The notes beneath the pieces are model-generated. The model searched no databases. It was given only the letters and a program-made list of their open reading frames with translations, and had not been told where the DNA came from. Made by a program: the position numbers and the translations under genes. A DNA stretch of 64,000 nucleotides, taken from positions 62,001-126,000 of the forward strand of contig NZ_CP087132.1 of the NCBI RefSeq assembly GCF_020911885.1, given 5' to 3'. This DNA comes from Flavobacterium acetivorans (lineage in GTDB: Bacteria; Bacteroidota; Bacteroidia; Flavobacteriales; Flavobacteriaceae). This document shows, one piece after another, positions 9,719-19,251 of the stretch (positions are counted from its first letter, which is position 1; every line of letters starts with the position of its first letter).

Positions 9719-9741
9719 AGGGCCATTGTAGCAATGACCCT
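9719..9741 (-). terminator. hairpin after the M16 peptidase gene
   Basis: Stem AGGGCCATTG/CAATGACCCT with one mismatch and a 3-base loop, between the M16 stop codon side and dsbD start. The T-tract on the minus strand is imperfect, so termination may be partial. Confidence 0.4.
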
Positions 9742-9820
9742 ATAAATCCTTTCGTTGTTTGTGTACTAATTCAAAATACTTAATTATGAAACTAAGTTGC
9801 AACGAAAGATGCTTTTAGAA

Positions 9821-12628
9821 TTATTTTTGAGGTTTAAATATAATTTCGAAACTTTGGACATCATTCATCATTGCGCTAACGAATTTTTGAATGTCTTGTG
9901 GTGTAATTGCATTAATAAGGTCTACATTGTTTTTAGTGTCATTTTTATTATAACCTTCAATAAAGTAATCATAAAGCAAATTCAACTGGTAAGATGTATA
10001 GGCTTTCTCTTCTTTTACCTCTTTTAAATAACTGCTAAGTGCTTTGTTTAAATCCTCTTTTTGGATGGTACCGTTTTTAATTTTGTCTATTTCTTGGTGA
10101 ACAATAGAAACTAATTTATCTGCCTTATCAGGATTACAATCAAAATAAACATAGAAACTGGCTAATTGCTTAGGTCTTTTAGTCAAAGAACTAAAAACGC
10201 TGGCTCCATAAGTACCCCCTTCTTGCTCTCTTAATGTTTCCATTAATCTAAGTTCAAGGATATCCTGGAAAGCCTTTAAGATGTAAGTGTTTTTTAAACT
10301 ATATTTAAAATTGTTTTTAAAAGCAATACGCACAGTAGCTTTAGGATCTTCCATTGCTAAGAAAACATCTTTTTTATTGGTCTTATTTAACCAAGAAACC
10401 GAATTGTCATGCCATTTTTCTTTCTTCTTATTGGTTGGCAAACTAGCAATATATTTCTCTAATAAAGGTTTAAGAGCCTCTTTTGAGACATCTCCTGTAA
10501 TAAAAAACACAAAATCAGCAGCATTGTTAAAACGATCCTGATAAATCGATTTTATTTTTTCGAATGAAATGTCTTTTATATAATTCTCATCAAACAATCG
10601 TTTTTTAGCATTGTTAAATCCATACAAAGTCGTGCTAATGCTATCTTCCATTTTATAAGCGATATCATTCCTTCTTTGAATCAAATTATTGTTCAGGTTA
10701 TTTTGAAGAACCTTAAAGCTATTTTCGTCAAATCGAGGTTTTACAAATTGTAAATGCACCACTTGCAACATCGTTTCGATATCCTTTGTCGTAGTCATTC
10801 CCGAAATGCTTTCCTCTAAATCAGTAATACCTATTCTTGTATTTGCATTTTTGCCGGCCAAAACTTTTGATAAATCTGTAGCATTGTAATCTCCTAAACC
10901 AGACATTCTCACTAAAGTGCTCACCATCGCTGCCGAAGGAAGATCAGCATCTTTTATCAAAGAATTTCCTCCAAAACTAGCCGCTTCAAATAATACATTA
11001 TTTTTTTCGATGTCACTAAACTTATAGTTCACAACGACTCCATTACTTAAAACAAATGTTGTCGCTCCTAATTCCTTATTGCTTTTTTCCGAAACAATCT
11101 TTCCTGCTTTAATTTCAACACCGGAGGTCAATGTTTTTCCAACAAACTCGTCAGCATAAGCAACTAAAGCAGTATCATTTTCTACTTCTTTGATTGTTTT
11201 TAAAGCCTCGTCTTGAGAAAGGTTATTTTCTCCTTCAACACCTGTTACATCTAAAACACGATTCTCAGCCGTATATAATTTTTTGATAAAATCATGCAAA
11301 TCTTGAGCGGTCATCTGATTGAAAATCTGCTTCACAAGATCATATTCTTTTGCCATATCAGTCATTGCCTCATTTTCTAAATAGTTTTTCTGAATTGTAT
11401 TCACTATTTCCGCATGAGGGGTTTGATGAATTTTGCTGATTTTAGTTTGGTACAAATTGTTATAAACGGCAATTGTCCTATCAATTTCCGATTGGGTGAA
11501 ACCAAATTTAACGGCTCTGTTTAACTCTTCCAAAGCCGTTTTAAAAGCCTGCTGTTGCCTATTTGGTTTTGGCGAAATCAATAATCCGAAAGTGTTTTTT
11601 GCTCTTGCCAAACTTGAATAACTGCAGCTGGCCGAAACAAATGGCGCATCCGGTTTTTGTGAAATTTCTCTAAGCCTAGAACTCAACATTCTGGAAACCA
11701 TCCCGCTGAACAAGGATTCTTTTAAATCGGCGACCGTTTCGTCTTTTAACGATTTTGGTTGATTGATCGTAAAAGAGAGCGTTGAAGTGGCAATTTCTTT
11801 ATCCGTCCCTAAATTATAAAGCATTGCTGCATTGTCAGGAATTGCTACAACAAACCTTTCAATTGGATTCTTTATTGCCGGAATTGGAGAAAATAATTTT
11901 TCTATTTTTTGTTCTATCTCCGCGACATCAATATCACCTACAACAGCTATTGCCTGTAAATCGGTTCTATACCAATCGTGGTAAAAATCTCTTAATGCCT
12001 TGTATTTAAAATTATCAATAACACTCATTAAACCTATCGGCATACGATCGGCATACTTGGTGTTGTTAAACATGGTTGGCAATGATTTTTTAAAAAGACG
12101 CATATAGCCGTTTTGTCTGGTTCTCCATTCCTCTTTAATCACGCCACGCTCGGCATCAATTTCAGCTTCTGTAAGCAATAATCCATCAGCCCAATCGTGC
12201 AAAATTAATAGCGAAGTATCGATCAAGCCTGGAACATTTGTAGGAATGTTATCCATATTATAAACCGTTTCATCAAAAGCGGTATAAGCATTAATGTCTT
12301 TTGCAAAAACGGCTCCGTGTTTTTGAAGTGTATTTAAAACGCCTTTGCCCGGGAAATTTTTAGTCCCGTTGAAAGCCATATGCTCCAGAAAATGTGCCAA
12401 TCCTTGTTGGTCGTCATTTTCTAAAATTGAGCCTACATTTTGAATGATATAATAACTCGCCACATTTTTTATTACATCTGTTTTGTAGATATAATAGGTC
12501 ATTCCGTTTTTGAGAACGCCTTTTTTTATTTTTTGATTGACCGGAAGCGGATCATTTAATTTCAATTCTTGTGCGTTAACCGTGTACGCAGCCAAAAAAA
12601 GAGAAAATACAGTTAATAGATTTTTCAT
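9821..12628 (-). CDS. M16-family zinc metallopeptidase (two-module insulinase type)
   Basis: Periplasmic or surface zinc protease of the pitrilysin/PqqL-like group. Signal peptide about 1-19 (TVNAQ). The inverted zinc motif HxxEH is present as His79-x-x-Glu82-His83, and the distal glutamate lies in the conserved segment around residues 155-170 (EAEIDAERGVIKEEW). The protein has two M16 halves; the second half (about 500-930) has no HxxEH and probably forms the other side of the chamber, as in known M16 members. At 935 residues it matches the PqqL-like length. It follows a SusC-SusD-TlpA run, so degradation of imported peptides is a reasonable inference. Confidence 0.92.
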   Translation of the reverse strand: MKNLLTVFSLFLAAYTVNAQELKLNDPLPVNQKIKKGVLKNGMTYYIYKTDVIKNVASYYIIQNVGSILENDDQQGLAHFLEHMAFNGTKNFPGKGVLNTLQKHGAVFAKDINAYTAFDETVYNMDNIPTNVPGLIDTSLLILHDWADGLLLTEAEIDAERGVIKEEWRTRQNGYMRLFKKSLPTMFNNTKYADRMPIGLMSVIDNFKYKALRDFYHDWYRTDLQAIAVVGDIDVAEIEQKIEKLFSPIPAIKNPIERFVVAIPDNAAMLYNLGTDKEIATSTLSFTINQPKSLKDETVADLKESLFSGMVSRMLSSRLREISQKPDAPFVSASCSYSSLARAKNTFGLLISPKPNRQQQAFKTALEELNRAVKFGFTQSEIDRTIAVYNNLYQTKISKIHQTPHAEIVNTIQKNYLENEAMTDMAKEYDLVKQIFNQMTAQDLHDFIKKLYTAENRVLDVTGVEGENNLSQDEALKTIKEVENDTALVAYADEFVGKTLTSGVEIKAGKIVSEKSNKELGATTFVLSNGVVVNYKFSDIEKNNVLFEAASFGGNSLIKDADLPSAAMVSTLVRMSGLGDYNATDLSKVLAGKNANTRIGITDLEESISGMTTTKDIETMLQVVHLQFVKPRFDENSFKVLQNNLNNNLIQRRNDIAYKMEDSISTTLYGFNNAKKRLFDENYIKDISFEKIKSIYQDRFNNAADFVFFITGDVSKEALKPLLEKYIASLPTNKKKEKWHDNSVSWLNKTNKKDVFLAMEDPKATVRIAFKNNFKYSLKNTYILKAFQDILELRLMETLREQEGGTYGASVFSSLTKRPKQLASFYVYFDCNPDKADKLVSIVHQEIDKIKNGTIQKEDLNKALSSYLKEVKEEKAYTSYQLNLLYDYFIEGYNKNDTKNNVDLINAITPQDIQKFVSAMMNDVQSFEIIFKPQK

Positions 12629-13079
12629 GTTTATTTATGGTAATTTTAGGTATTTTAGTGAATTCTTCTTCGCAAAACTCAAACCTGATTCGATTAAAGA
12701 AGCAAAATTTTATGAGATCGTATTGCTTTACTGCTTACTTCTAAACGGTTGTTTTTATGTTATTTTTTTCAATCCAAAACATCAAATAAAATCCCTGCCC
12801 TGTTTTAAAATGAATTTTTAAAAAGGGAATAGGATATGAAACTATTAATGGCTAGAAATACAGTAGTTTTTTTTACAAAAAACTATCATTCATCAGCACT
12901 GTAGTTTCATAAATGGAACAAAAAAATGTTGACTTTTTAGATGATATTAAGACTTTTAAGGATTTAGTAGATTATAATTCACAAAAACAAATTTCTAATT
13001 CTATTTACAACCAGAGAAACTAAATTCTCTGGTTGTAAAATCTAAATCTTATAAAAGAGGATTCATCTCATTGAAATAA
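12629..13079. other. 451-bp gap: inverted repeat and a possible 36-codon ORF, no recognised gene
   Basis: The gap contains a 10-base inverted repeat TATGAAACTA/TAGTTTCATA at 12835-12844 and 12902-12911, enclosing a smaller hairpin AGTTTTTT/AAAAAACT. A plus-strand ORF of 36 codons runs 12913-13023 (begins MEQKNVDFLDD, ends in the hairpin at 13005-13038). It matches nothing I recognise and may be chance. The M16 promoter should lie close to 12628. Confidence 0.4.
13005..13038. terminator. strong hairpin downstream of the TlpA-like gene
   Basis: Fourteen-base perfect stem TTACAACCAGAGAA/TTCTCTGGTTGTAA with a 6-base loop. Neither side has a long T-run, so it may act as an mRNA 3' stabiliser as much as a terminator for the minus-strand operon ending at 13080. 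Confidence 0.5.
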
Positions 13080-14111
13080 TTAAATATCAAGCGAATTTAA
13101 GAGATCAGTCAATTCAGGTTCAGAAGGTCTTGGCGTATCCGCATTAATTATCTTACCTTCCTTGTCTAATAAAATAAAACGAGGAATCCCTTGAATATAG
13201 TAAGAAGCAATAAATTTAGAATCGATTTCTTTATCGGCCAAAAGTTGAATTCCGGATAATCCTTGGGCTTTGATCATGTCGCGCCATTTTTGTTCGTCTT
13301 TTAATCGATCAATAGATATACTTACAAATTTTATATTTTTACCGTGAAATTCTTTCTCGACTTTCCCGATAAATGGCATTTCATATTTACAAGGCCCGCA
13401 CCAGGTTGCCCATACATCAATAAAAACATAACTCCCTCTTAAATCTTTGAGCGATGTTTTACCTCCTTTATAATTGATATAGTTGTTGAACTCAGGAGAA
13501 GGCATTCCGGCGCCTAATTCATTTTTGTTTCTTTGTGCTTCAGTATATTGCTGTACCAGACCTTGCTTTAATTCTTCTACCTTTTTTAACTGAGAAGTTA
13601 CAAAAAAAGGATCTAAGCCTGATTTCTTCAGCTCCAACTCTGATTTAAAATCATCAGTAAATTTATTAATCTTAGCTTCAAAAGCTTCCTTTTCTAAATT
13701 TAAAAAAACAGTGTAATCCGTTCCATACATTTCTCCTTCTAACTTAGATTTTAATCTTAAAAAAGCATTCTCTTTTTCTCCTTTTCCATTAATAGCGATA
13801 CTTTTAGAAACATTTTTAGCGTCAAAATTAATTTCTAAATTCATATCATTCGTAAGATACAGACTAAAGAATTTATCATAAAAAGTATTAAAGAAAACTG
13901 GTTTGTCTAATTTGATGGTATCTCGATAGGTTCCGTCAGCGGCCACTTTGATGTTTATGGCTTTTGAGCTAACCGGATCAAAAAGCCTTATTCCAAGTCC
14001 TTCTATTGGGTTTTCAATTTTCCCGTGTAAAACCACATAATCCTTTTGTGCCAATCCTTTTTGGCTAGAAAGCAAAACAAACAGTAATGCCAGTAGTGAT
14101 AATTTTTTCAT
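13080..14111 (-). CDS. TlpA-like thioredoxin-domain protein with N-terminal DUF4369
   Basis: Periplasmic thiol-disulfide oxidoreductase. Signal peptide about 1-22. The N-terminal half (about 25-195) resembles the DUF4369 domain common in Bacteroidota TlpA proteins; the C-terminal half (about 205-343) is a thioredoxin fold with the redox pair Cys238-x-x-Cys241 in WATWCGPC and a cis-proline region GIPRFIL. It lies immediately downstream of a SusD gene and upstream of M16 and dsbD genes. Its likely role is keeping periplasmic substrates or partner proteins reduced, with DsbD as the electron donor; that link is inferred from proximity. Confidence 0.92.
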   Translation of the reverse strand: MKKLSLLALLFVLLSSQKGLAQKDYVVLHGKIENPIEGLGIRLFDPVSSKAINIKVAADGTYRDTIKLDKPVFFNTFYDKFFSLYLTNDMNLEINFDAKNVSKSIAINGKGEKENAFLRLKSKLEGEMYGTDYTVFLNLEKEAFEAKINKFTDDFKSELELKKSGLDPFFVTSQLKKVEELKQGLVQQYTEAQRNKNELGAGMPSPEFNNYINYKGGKTSLKDLRGSYVFIDVWATWCGPCKYEMPFIGKVEKEFHGKNIKFVSISIDRLKDEQKWRDMIKAQGLSGIQLLADKEIDSKFIASYYIQGIPRFILLDKEGKIINADTPRPSEPELTDLLNSLDI

Positions 14112-14131
14112 TTTATTTCTTTTATAATGTT

Positions 14132-14203
14132 TTAAAAAAAATGAGAATGCGCTATGGGAAGGAAAAAAATATAATCCTTAACTCTTTACTGCATTCTCAT
14201 TTA
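14132..14203 (-). terminator. long-loop hairpin after the susD gene
   Basis: Thirteen-base arms AAATGAGAATGC (14138-14150) and GCATTCTCATTT (14191-14203) flank a 40-base insert with its own weak pairing, followed on the minus strand by a seven-T run. It lies 12 bases after the susD stop codon and would separate susCD from tlpA. Confidence 0.55.
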
Positions 14204-14214
14204 AAAGTTAGCTT

Positions 14215-15633
14215 TTAATATCCTTTATTTTGAAAAAGCAGGTTGTTTCCTATAATAACTTGTAAAGGTATAGGCAATACAAACTTATTGGTAGATATTA
14301 AACTAGGCTTAACTATCGAAGCAGTAAGGTCTCCAAGCGAATGATAACGCACGATATCAAACCATCCTTCACCGTTTTCAAAGAAAAGCTCCAATAATTT
14401 TTCATTGCGTATATCATTTAATAAGGTCGCCTTGTCCAAAAGATTTTTTGCTGTAACACCCGCACGATTTCTAATTGCGTTTAGACTTTCTAATGCAATA
14501 GTAAGATCTCCGCCTGTTTTACGCGCTTCTGCTTCTGCCTTAATTAAATATATTTCTCCAAGACGCAAATGATACAAAGTATTTCCTTGGGATGCTATCA
14601 CATTTAAAAATGGATATTTACCATTTCCATTTGACTTTTTGGTATCTTCAGCATAGGCGTAAGAGAAACGAGGGTCATAACCAAAACCGCTTTCATCTAA
14701 AGTACCATCGTTAGAAGTTCCTACTTGGGCATCAGCCAAACTTCTAATTGATTCACTGTAAGTGGTATTATTTACTAGATACATGGAGGTTTTTCCTTCG
14801 TTATTAGGTCCGGTAAATGGTGCAAAAATAACCTCTGATGAGTTGAAACTCTCCGTAAAAATATCCGCATAATTATTCTCTAAAGCATAACCTTCACTAT
14901 TATTGATTACTTCATCAGCTAGAGCAGCTGCTTCGGTAAATTTTCTCTCATATAAATATACTTTAGCTAACAAAGCTTTGGCGGCAAGACTTCCTGAGTA
15001 AAAATGCTCTACATAAAGAGGACCATTAGCTGAAGCAAAAAGCAAATCCTCTTCGATTTGGTTGTATACTTCTAATACCGTATTTCTTGGTCTGGCTTCA
15101 AGTTTAGCGGCGAAATCAGTTCTTAGCACCACCCCATAGGTAGAACTTAAGTCATAGAATTCCCCGAAATAACGCAACAAATTAAAATAGGCAAAGGCTC
15201 TTTGAAACTTAGCCTCGGAAATCATCTCTACTTTTTTAGAATCCGAAATACCAATTGCTTTACCTGCTTCTAATTCTTGAATCAAAAAATTACAGGAATT
15301 AATTATCTTATATTGACCACCGTATAAATTAGTCAAAAAGATATTATCAACTGGAACTTGATTGGTATTAAAACCTCTACTTCCGCTCAAAAAGCCTGAA
15401 ATCGATCCTTCATTACCATAAGCAGCTAAGTGCAATGGAAAAAAGCTCACATCAAACTCTTTCCCTAAATCATAAACACCGTTAAGCACCAATTGTGCTG
15501 AGCCTTCATCTCTTACTGCGTCTTCTGGCGTTAATTTATTAAATGGTTTTATATCTTCAATATCACAGCTTGTAAAAGTGGCCGCTATTGCAAAAATCAA
15601 GACCGCATTAATTTTTCTTATATGTTGTTTCAT
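14215..15633 (-). CDS. SusD/RagB-family outer-membrane lipoprotein
   Basis: Surface lipoprotein that caps its SusC partner and binds ligand. The lipobox TFTSC gives lipidation at Cys23. The body shows the helical TPR-like scaffold of the family, with an N-terminal SusD-like segment (about 25-220) and the C-terminal RagB/SusD portion containing LRLGEIYLIKAEAEAR and LNAIRNRAGV, both hallmarks, and the ending NKGY. Length 472 residues is normal. It begins 12 bases after the end of its susC gene and is surely co-transcribed with it. Confidence 0.95.
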   Translation of the reverse strand: MKQHIRKINAVLIFAIAATFTSCDIEDIKPFNKLTPEDAVRDEGSAQLVLNGVYDLGKEFDVSFFPLHLAAYGNEGSISGFLSGSRGFNTNQVPVDNIFLTNLYGGQYKIINSCNFLIQELEAGKAIGISDSKKVEMISEAKFQRAFAYFNLLRYFGEFYDLSSTYGVVLRTDFAAKLEARPRNTVLEVYNQIEEDLLFASANGPLYVEHFYSGSLAAKALLAKVYLYERKFTEAAALADEVINNSEGYALENNYADIFTESFNSSEVIFAPFTGPNNEGKTSMYLVNNTTYSESIRSLADAQVGTSNDGTLDESGFGYDPRFSYAYAEDTKKSNGNGKYPFLNVIASQGNTLYHLRLGEIYLIKAEAEARKTGGDLTIALESLNAIRNRAGVTAKNLLDKATLLNDIRNEKLLELFFENGEGWFDIVRYHSLGDLTASIVKPSLISTNKFVLPIPLQVIIGNNLLFQNKGY

Positions 15634-15644
15634 CTGTTTTAAAT

Positions 15645-18600
15645 TTAAAATTGAACTTGAATTCCTAAAGAGAACGACTTAGCTAATGGATACGGATCTT
15701 CATTACTGATTTGATCTGTTATAGTACCTCTTTCCGAGAAAGTTTCAGGATCCATTCCAGGCCATTTTGTCCAAGTAAACAAATTTGTCCCCGTTAAAGT
15801 AAGCGTCGCTTTATCAAATCCGATTTTGTTCAATAATTTTTGATCAAAATTATAGCTAAACTGCATACTTTTTAGACGCAAATAAGAAGTATCATAAACA
15901 TATCTATCTGAAATTCTTCCATTAGCAGAAGGATCAGAATAAAGTGCTTTTGCATAGCGTGCATTAGGATTCTCAGGTGTCCATGTATTTAATGCATATT
16001 CACTATACTTATTTTCACCCAATAAATTATAGGTTCCCATAGGAATAGCATTCCAAATTGATCTTGCTCCTACTGAATACTGTAACAAGGCATTAAGGCT
16101 AAAATTCTTGTATGCGAATGTGTTTGAAATTCCACCAAAGAAGTCCGGCTGAATATTCCCGATAATAGTCCTGTCATCAACTGTTATTTGACCATCGCCA
16201 TTAACATCTTCCATCATAAAATCTCCCACAGCTGTTGAAATTTGATCATAGAATCCTGAAGGTGAAGCTGCATTTAGAGCGTCTACCTCATCTTGAGATT
16301 GAAAAATTTTAGCTACTTTATAACCTTTAATAGTACCTACTGGTTGGCCTTCGATAAAATAATCCAACTGGTAAGCATTAATGCTGGCACCGTTTAATTT
16401 CACTAATTTATTTCGGTTCACAGACCAATTCACGTTAGTTGACCAAACAAAATCTTCTCCTCTGATGATATCTCCACCCAAACTGATTTCAAGCCCTTTA
16501 TTGGTTACATCCATAAAGTTTGAATAGTAAGAATTAGGTCCTAATTCAAAAGGAATAGGCGTTTTTACTAAAGCATCTGTTGTTTTTCTATCATAAATAT
16601 CAAAACTACCTTTTAGTCGGTTATTGAAAAATCCGAAATCCAAGCCTAAGTTCACCTCATCAGTAGTTTCCCAACCAATATTTGGATTTGGAAAATTATT
16701 ATCAGGAACAACAGCAGAATTTCCATTGTAGATATTAGAAGATTGATTTTGGAAAAACTGCAAGAAAGCAAAATCAGATACATTAGTAGAACCTACTCTA
16801 CCTGCACTTACTCTTAGTTTTAAGATGTTAACACTCTCGCTATCAAATAAGAAATCTTCATTAGAAATATTCCAACTTGCAGATAGAGATGGGAAATAAC
16901 CTCTTTTATTACCTGGCCCAAATTTTGAAGAAGTATCTGTTCTAAAATTCAAAGTGGCATTATACAAGTCTTTGTAACCATAGTTCAAACGAGAGAACAA
17001 GGAATACAATCCTGTTTCTATACGATTTCTGGAATAACCGATTACCGTTCTTGCCGAAGACGCATTGATAAGCACCTCGTCATCAGGGAAACCAGAGTAA
17101 AAATAATCTGAATTATTAAAATTTGTTTTATCCCAAGCCGCACCGGCCAGTAAGCCAATTTTATGGTTTGAGATATCAAAATTATAATTTGCAGTCAAAT
17201 TTGTTGTGATATTAGAAACTAAACCATCTGACTCATTCAAGAAGGAATCGTTAGGGAAATACATAAAATCAGTTTCTACAATTTTTGGAATAAATGAACT
17301 GTTGTTATTGTAAAATACCGAAGCATTCACATCCGATTTCAGCTTTAAATTTTTTAATGGCTCTACTTCAACATAAGCGCTACCAATAAAATTATAGGAT
17401 TTTTTGTTTGTCTTATTGCTCAAACGCATCAATGGATTTGGCTCCAATGTAGGAAAATAAGCATACTGCCAATCTGGTTGTCCCAGTAATTTTCCATTTT
17501 CATCCCTTACAGGCAAATCTGGACGAGCACGAGCAATAGATGTATTAATCGTATATTGATTTAAAACATCATTCTCTCCAGAGTTAGCTTCAGTATGCCC
17601 AACATTTACAGAACTTCCTACTTTTAGATAATCATTCACATCCGTATCCACAGAAATGCCTAAATTATACTGTTTCATTTTGTCCTTAATTGTCAAACCT
17701 TCTTGATCTATAAAGGAAGAACTGAAGTTGTAATTGGTTTTATCACTACCACCACTCAAACTTAAATTAGCTTGTTTTGTTATCGCCATACTTCTGAAAA
17801 CTTCTTTGTTCCAATCTGTATTAGCAGTACCAAAATAGTCGTTTCTTAAACCGTTATAATTCACCATGAAAGTATCCCAATCTAATTCTACATTAGCAAT
17901 ACCCTCTAATTCAAAAGAAACAAAAGGATCTAGTTGCCCACTATTCATCGCATTAACACTATTAGTCATCAACAGATTATAGTAATTTTTATATTGAGTT
18001 GAATTTAAGACACCTACTTTGCTTATAGGTTGTGCTAAAGTCGTTGCGTAAGAAAAATTAACTCTTGCTGCTTGCCCTTTCTTACCCCTTTTTGTCTTAA
18101 TGATAATTACCCCATTAGCTCCACGAGAACCATAAATAGCAGTAGCTCCAGCGTCTTTCAATACGTCAAAACTCTCTATATCATTAGGATTCAAAGTAGA
18201 TAATGGATTAGCACCTTGCAAAGCGTCAATATTAAATGGAACACCATCAATTACAAATAAAGGTTGATTCAATCCGCCTCCTACTGATGACAATGGCGAA
18301 GTAATTCCTCTAATGTTGATACGAACCGGCGCACCAGGACGACCTGTGTTTTGCGATACTTGAACTCCTTTTACTAAACCTCCAAGCGCTCTGTCAAAAC
18401 CTATAGTTCCCGTTGCTGCTTGTACAATATCTTTGGCATCTATAGAAGAAACTGCTCCCGAAAACTCGGAACGTTTTTGTTTACCATAACCTACAAGTAC
18501 CACTTCCTGAAGCTCATTAAATTCTTCTTCAAGTACTACTTTCAACAAAGAAGAACCTCCCAAAGGAATGCGTTTTGACTTATACCCTAAATGCGAAAAC

Positions 18601-19148
18601 ACCAAAAAACTCCCTGAAGCATTGGCACTTAATTTAAATCGACCATCAAAATCTGTTGATGTAGCTGTCCTAGTCCCTTCGATTAAAACAGTAACCCCCA
18701 CCAATGGAATTCCTACTGCATCTGTAACTACTCCTTCAATTTGTTTTTGGTCCATAACCGAAGAAACACGCTCTCCTTTTTGCTTCTCTACTTTTTTAAG
18801 CACGATTTGATTTCCCAAAATTTGATAAGAAATAGTAGTGTTATTAAATAGCTTTCCTAATACCTCTACTAATTGTTTTTTCTGAACGTTCAAATCAATT
18901 TTTTGATTGACATTCAATTCATTGCGATTGTAAAAAAAACGGAAATCGGTTTGATCTTCAATAATTTTAAAAACATTGGTCAAAGCCACCCCATTTACAT
19001 CCATGGTAACTTTGCTATTCTGTCCGTAACTACTCGAGGCATAGACCTGTAAAAGACTGGTAAATAAAAATAAAAGCGTGAATTTCATCTTTAGGTTAGA
19101 GTTATTCAAAATGCGCCTTAACGCACCTGTAATTGGTTGTTTTTTCAT
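15645..19148 (-). CDS. SusC/RagA-type TonB-dependent receptor
   Basis: Outer-membrane importer partner of the SusD at 14215-15633. In order: signal region (hydrophobic stretch about 22-42, ending SSYGQ), STN domain (about 48-118), carboxypeptidase-D regulatory-like repeat (about 138-213), SusC signature EVVLVGYGKQKR, plug (about 225-350, with RINIRGI and PLFVIDGVPF), and a 22-strand barrel ending in the aromatic FSLGIQVQF. Length 1167 residues. Upstream lie the FecR (19252-20451) and ECF sigma (20519-21073) genes that presumably control it. The neighbours TlpA, M16 protease and DsbD suggest a peptide or protein-derived ligand rather than a glycan; no glycosidase is present in this locus. Confidence 0.95.
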   Translation of the reverse strand: MKKQPITGALRRILNNSNLKMKFTLLFLFTSLLQVYASSSYGQNSKVTMDVNGVALTNVFKIIEDQTDFRFFYNRNELNVNQKIDLNVQKKQLVEVLGKLFNNTTISYQILGNQIVLKKVEKQKGERVSSVMDQKQIEGVVTDAVGIPLVGVTVLIEGTRTATSTDFDGRFKLSANASGSFLVFSHLGYKSKRIPLGGSSLLKVVLEEEFNELQEVVLVGYGKQKRSEFSGAVSSIDAKDIVQAATGTIGFDRALGGLVKGVQVSQNTGRPGAPVRINIRGITSPLSSVGGGLNQPLFVIDGVPFNIDALQGANPLSTLNPNDIESFDVLKDAGATAIYGSRGANGVIIIKTKRGKKGQAARVNFSYATTLAQPISKVGVLNSTQYKNYYNLLMTNSVNAMNSGQLDPFVSFELEGIANVELDWDTFMVNYNGLRNDYFGTANTDWNKEVFRSMAITKQANLSLSGGSDKTNYNFSSSFIDQEGLTIKDKMKQYNLGISVDTDVNDYLKVGSSVNVGHTEANSGENDVLNQYTINTSIARARPDLPVRDENGKLLGQPDWQYAYFPTLEPNPLMRLSNKTNKKSYNFIGSAYVEVEPLKNLKLKSDVNASVFYNNNSSFIPKIVETDFMYFPNDSFLNESDGLVSNITTNLTANYNFDISNHKIGLLAGAAWDKTNFNNSDYFYSGFPDDEVLINASSARTVIGYSRNRIETGLYSLFSRLNYGYKDLYNATLNFRTDTSSKFGPGNKRGYFPSLSASWNISNEDFLFDSESVNILKLRVSAGRVGSTNVSDFAFLQFFQNQSSNIYNGNSAVVPDNNFPNPNIGWETTDEVNLGLDFGFFNNRLKGSFDIYDRKTTDALVKTPIPFELGPNSYYSNFMDVTNKGLEISLGGDIIRGEDFVWSTNVNWSVNRNKLVKLNGASINAYQLDYFIEGQPVGTIKGYKVAKIFQSQDEVDALNAASPSGFYDQISTAVGDFMMEDVNGDGQITVDDRTIIGNIQPDFFGGISNTFAYKNFSLNALLQYSVGARSIWNAIPMGTYNLLGENKYSEYALNTWTPENPNARYAKALYSDPSANGRISDRYVYDTSYLRLKSMQFSYNFDQKLLNKIGFDKATLTLTGTNLFTWTKWPGMDPETFSERGTITDQISNEDPYPLAKSFSLGIQVQF

Positions 19149-19163
19149 AAGTTTACACTGGTT

Positions 19164-19171
19164 TAATTTTG
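19164..19171 (+). promoter_or_regulatory. -7 element of a plus-strand promoter antisense to the second susC leader
   Basis: TAATTTTG fits TAnnTTTG. The base run 19 positions upstream is TTTT (19141-19144), one mismatch from TTTG. Transcription would start near 19178 and run to the terminator at 19207-19236. Confidence 0.35.
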
Positions 19172-19177
19172 TTAGTT

Positions 19178-19236
19178 TAAGATTAAATCATTTTTAAAAA
19201 TGAGAGGGAAGGTGTTGGCGCACCTTCCTTTTTTTT
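19178..19236 (+). ncRNA. second candidate antisense sRNA over a susC leader
   Basis: About 59 bases, plus strand, opposite the leader of susC at 15645-19148. It ends in stem GGAAGGTG/CACCTTCC with loop TTGGCG and an eight-T run. The stem-loop matches that of the candidate at 1575-1670 in layout (8-bp stem, 6-base loop TTG[CG]CG, T-run) although the two susC genes are quite different. That recurrence argues for a maintained element; the promoter is weaker here than in the first copy. Confidence 0.4.
19207..19236 (+). terminator. Rho-independent terminator, plus strand
   Basis: Stem 19207-19214 and 19221-19228, loop TTGGCG, then eight T. On the minus strand the flank is not T-rich, so it favours plus-strand termination. 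Confidence 0.6.
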
Positions 19237-19251
19237 GGTTAATTGATTTTG

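Noticed and set aside
12913..13023. A 36-codon ORF in the gap before the TlpA gene
   Set aside because: Too short, without homology or promoter, and it runs into the hairpin; recorded only in the gap description.
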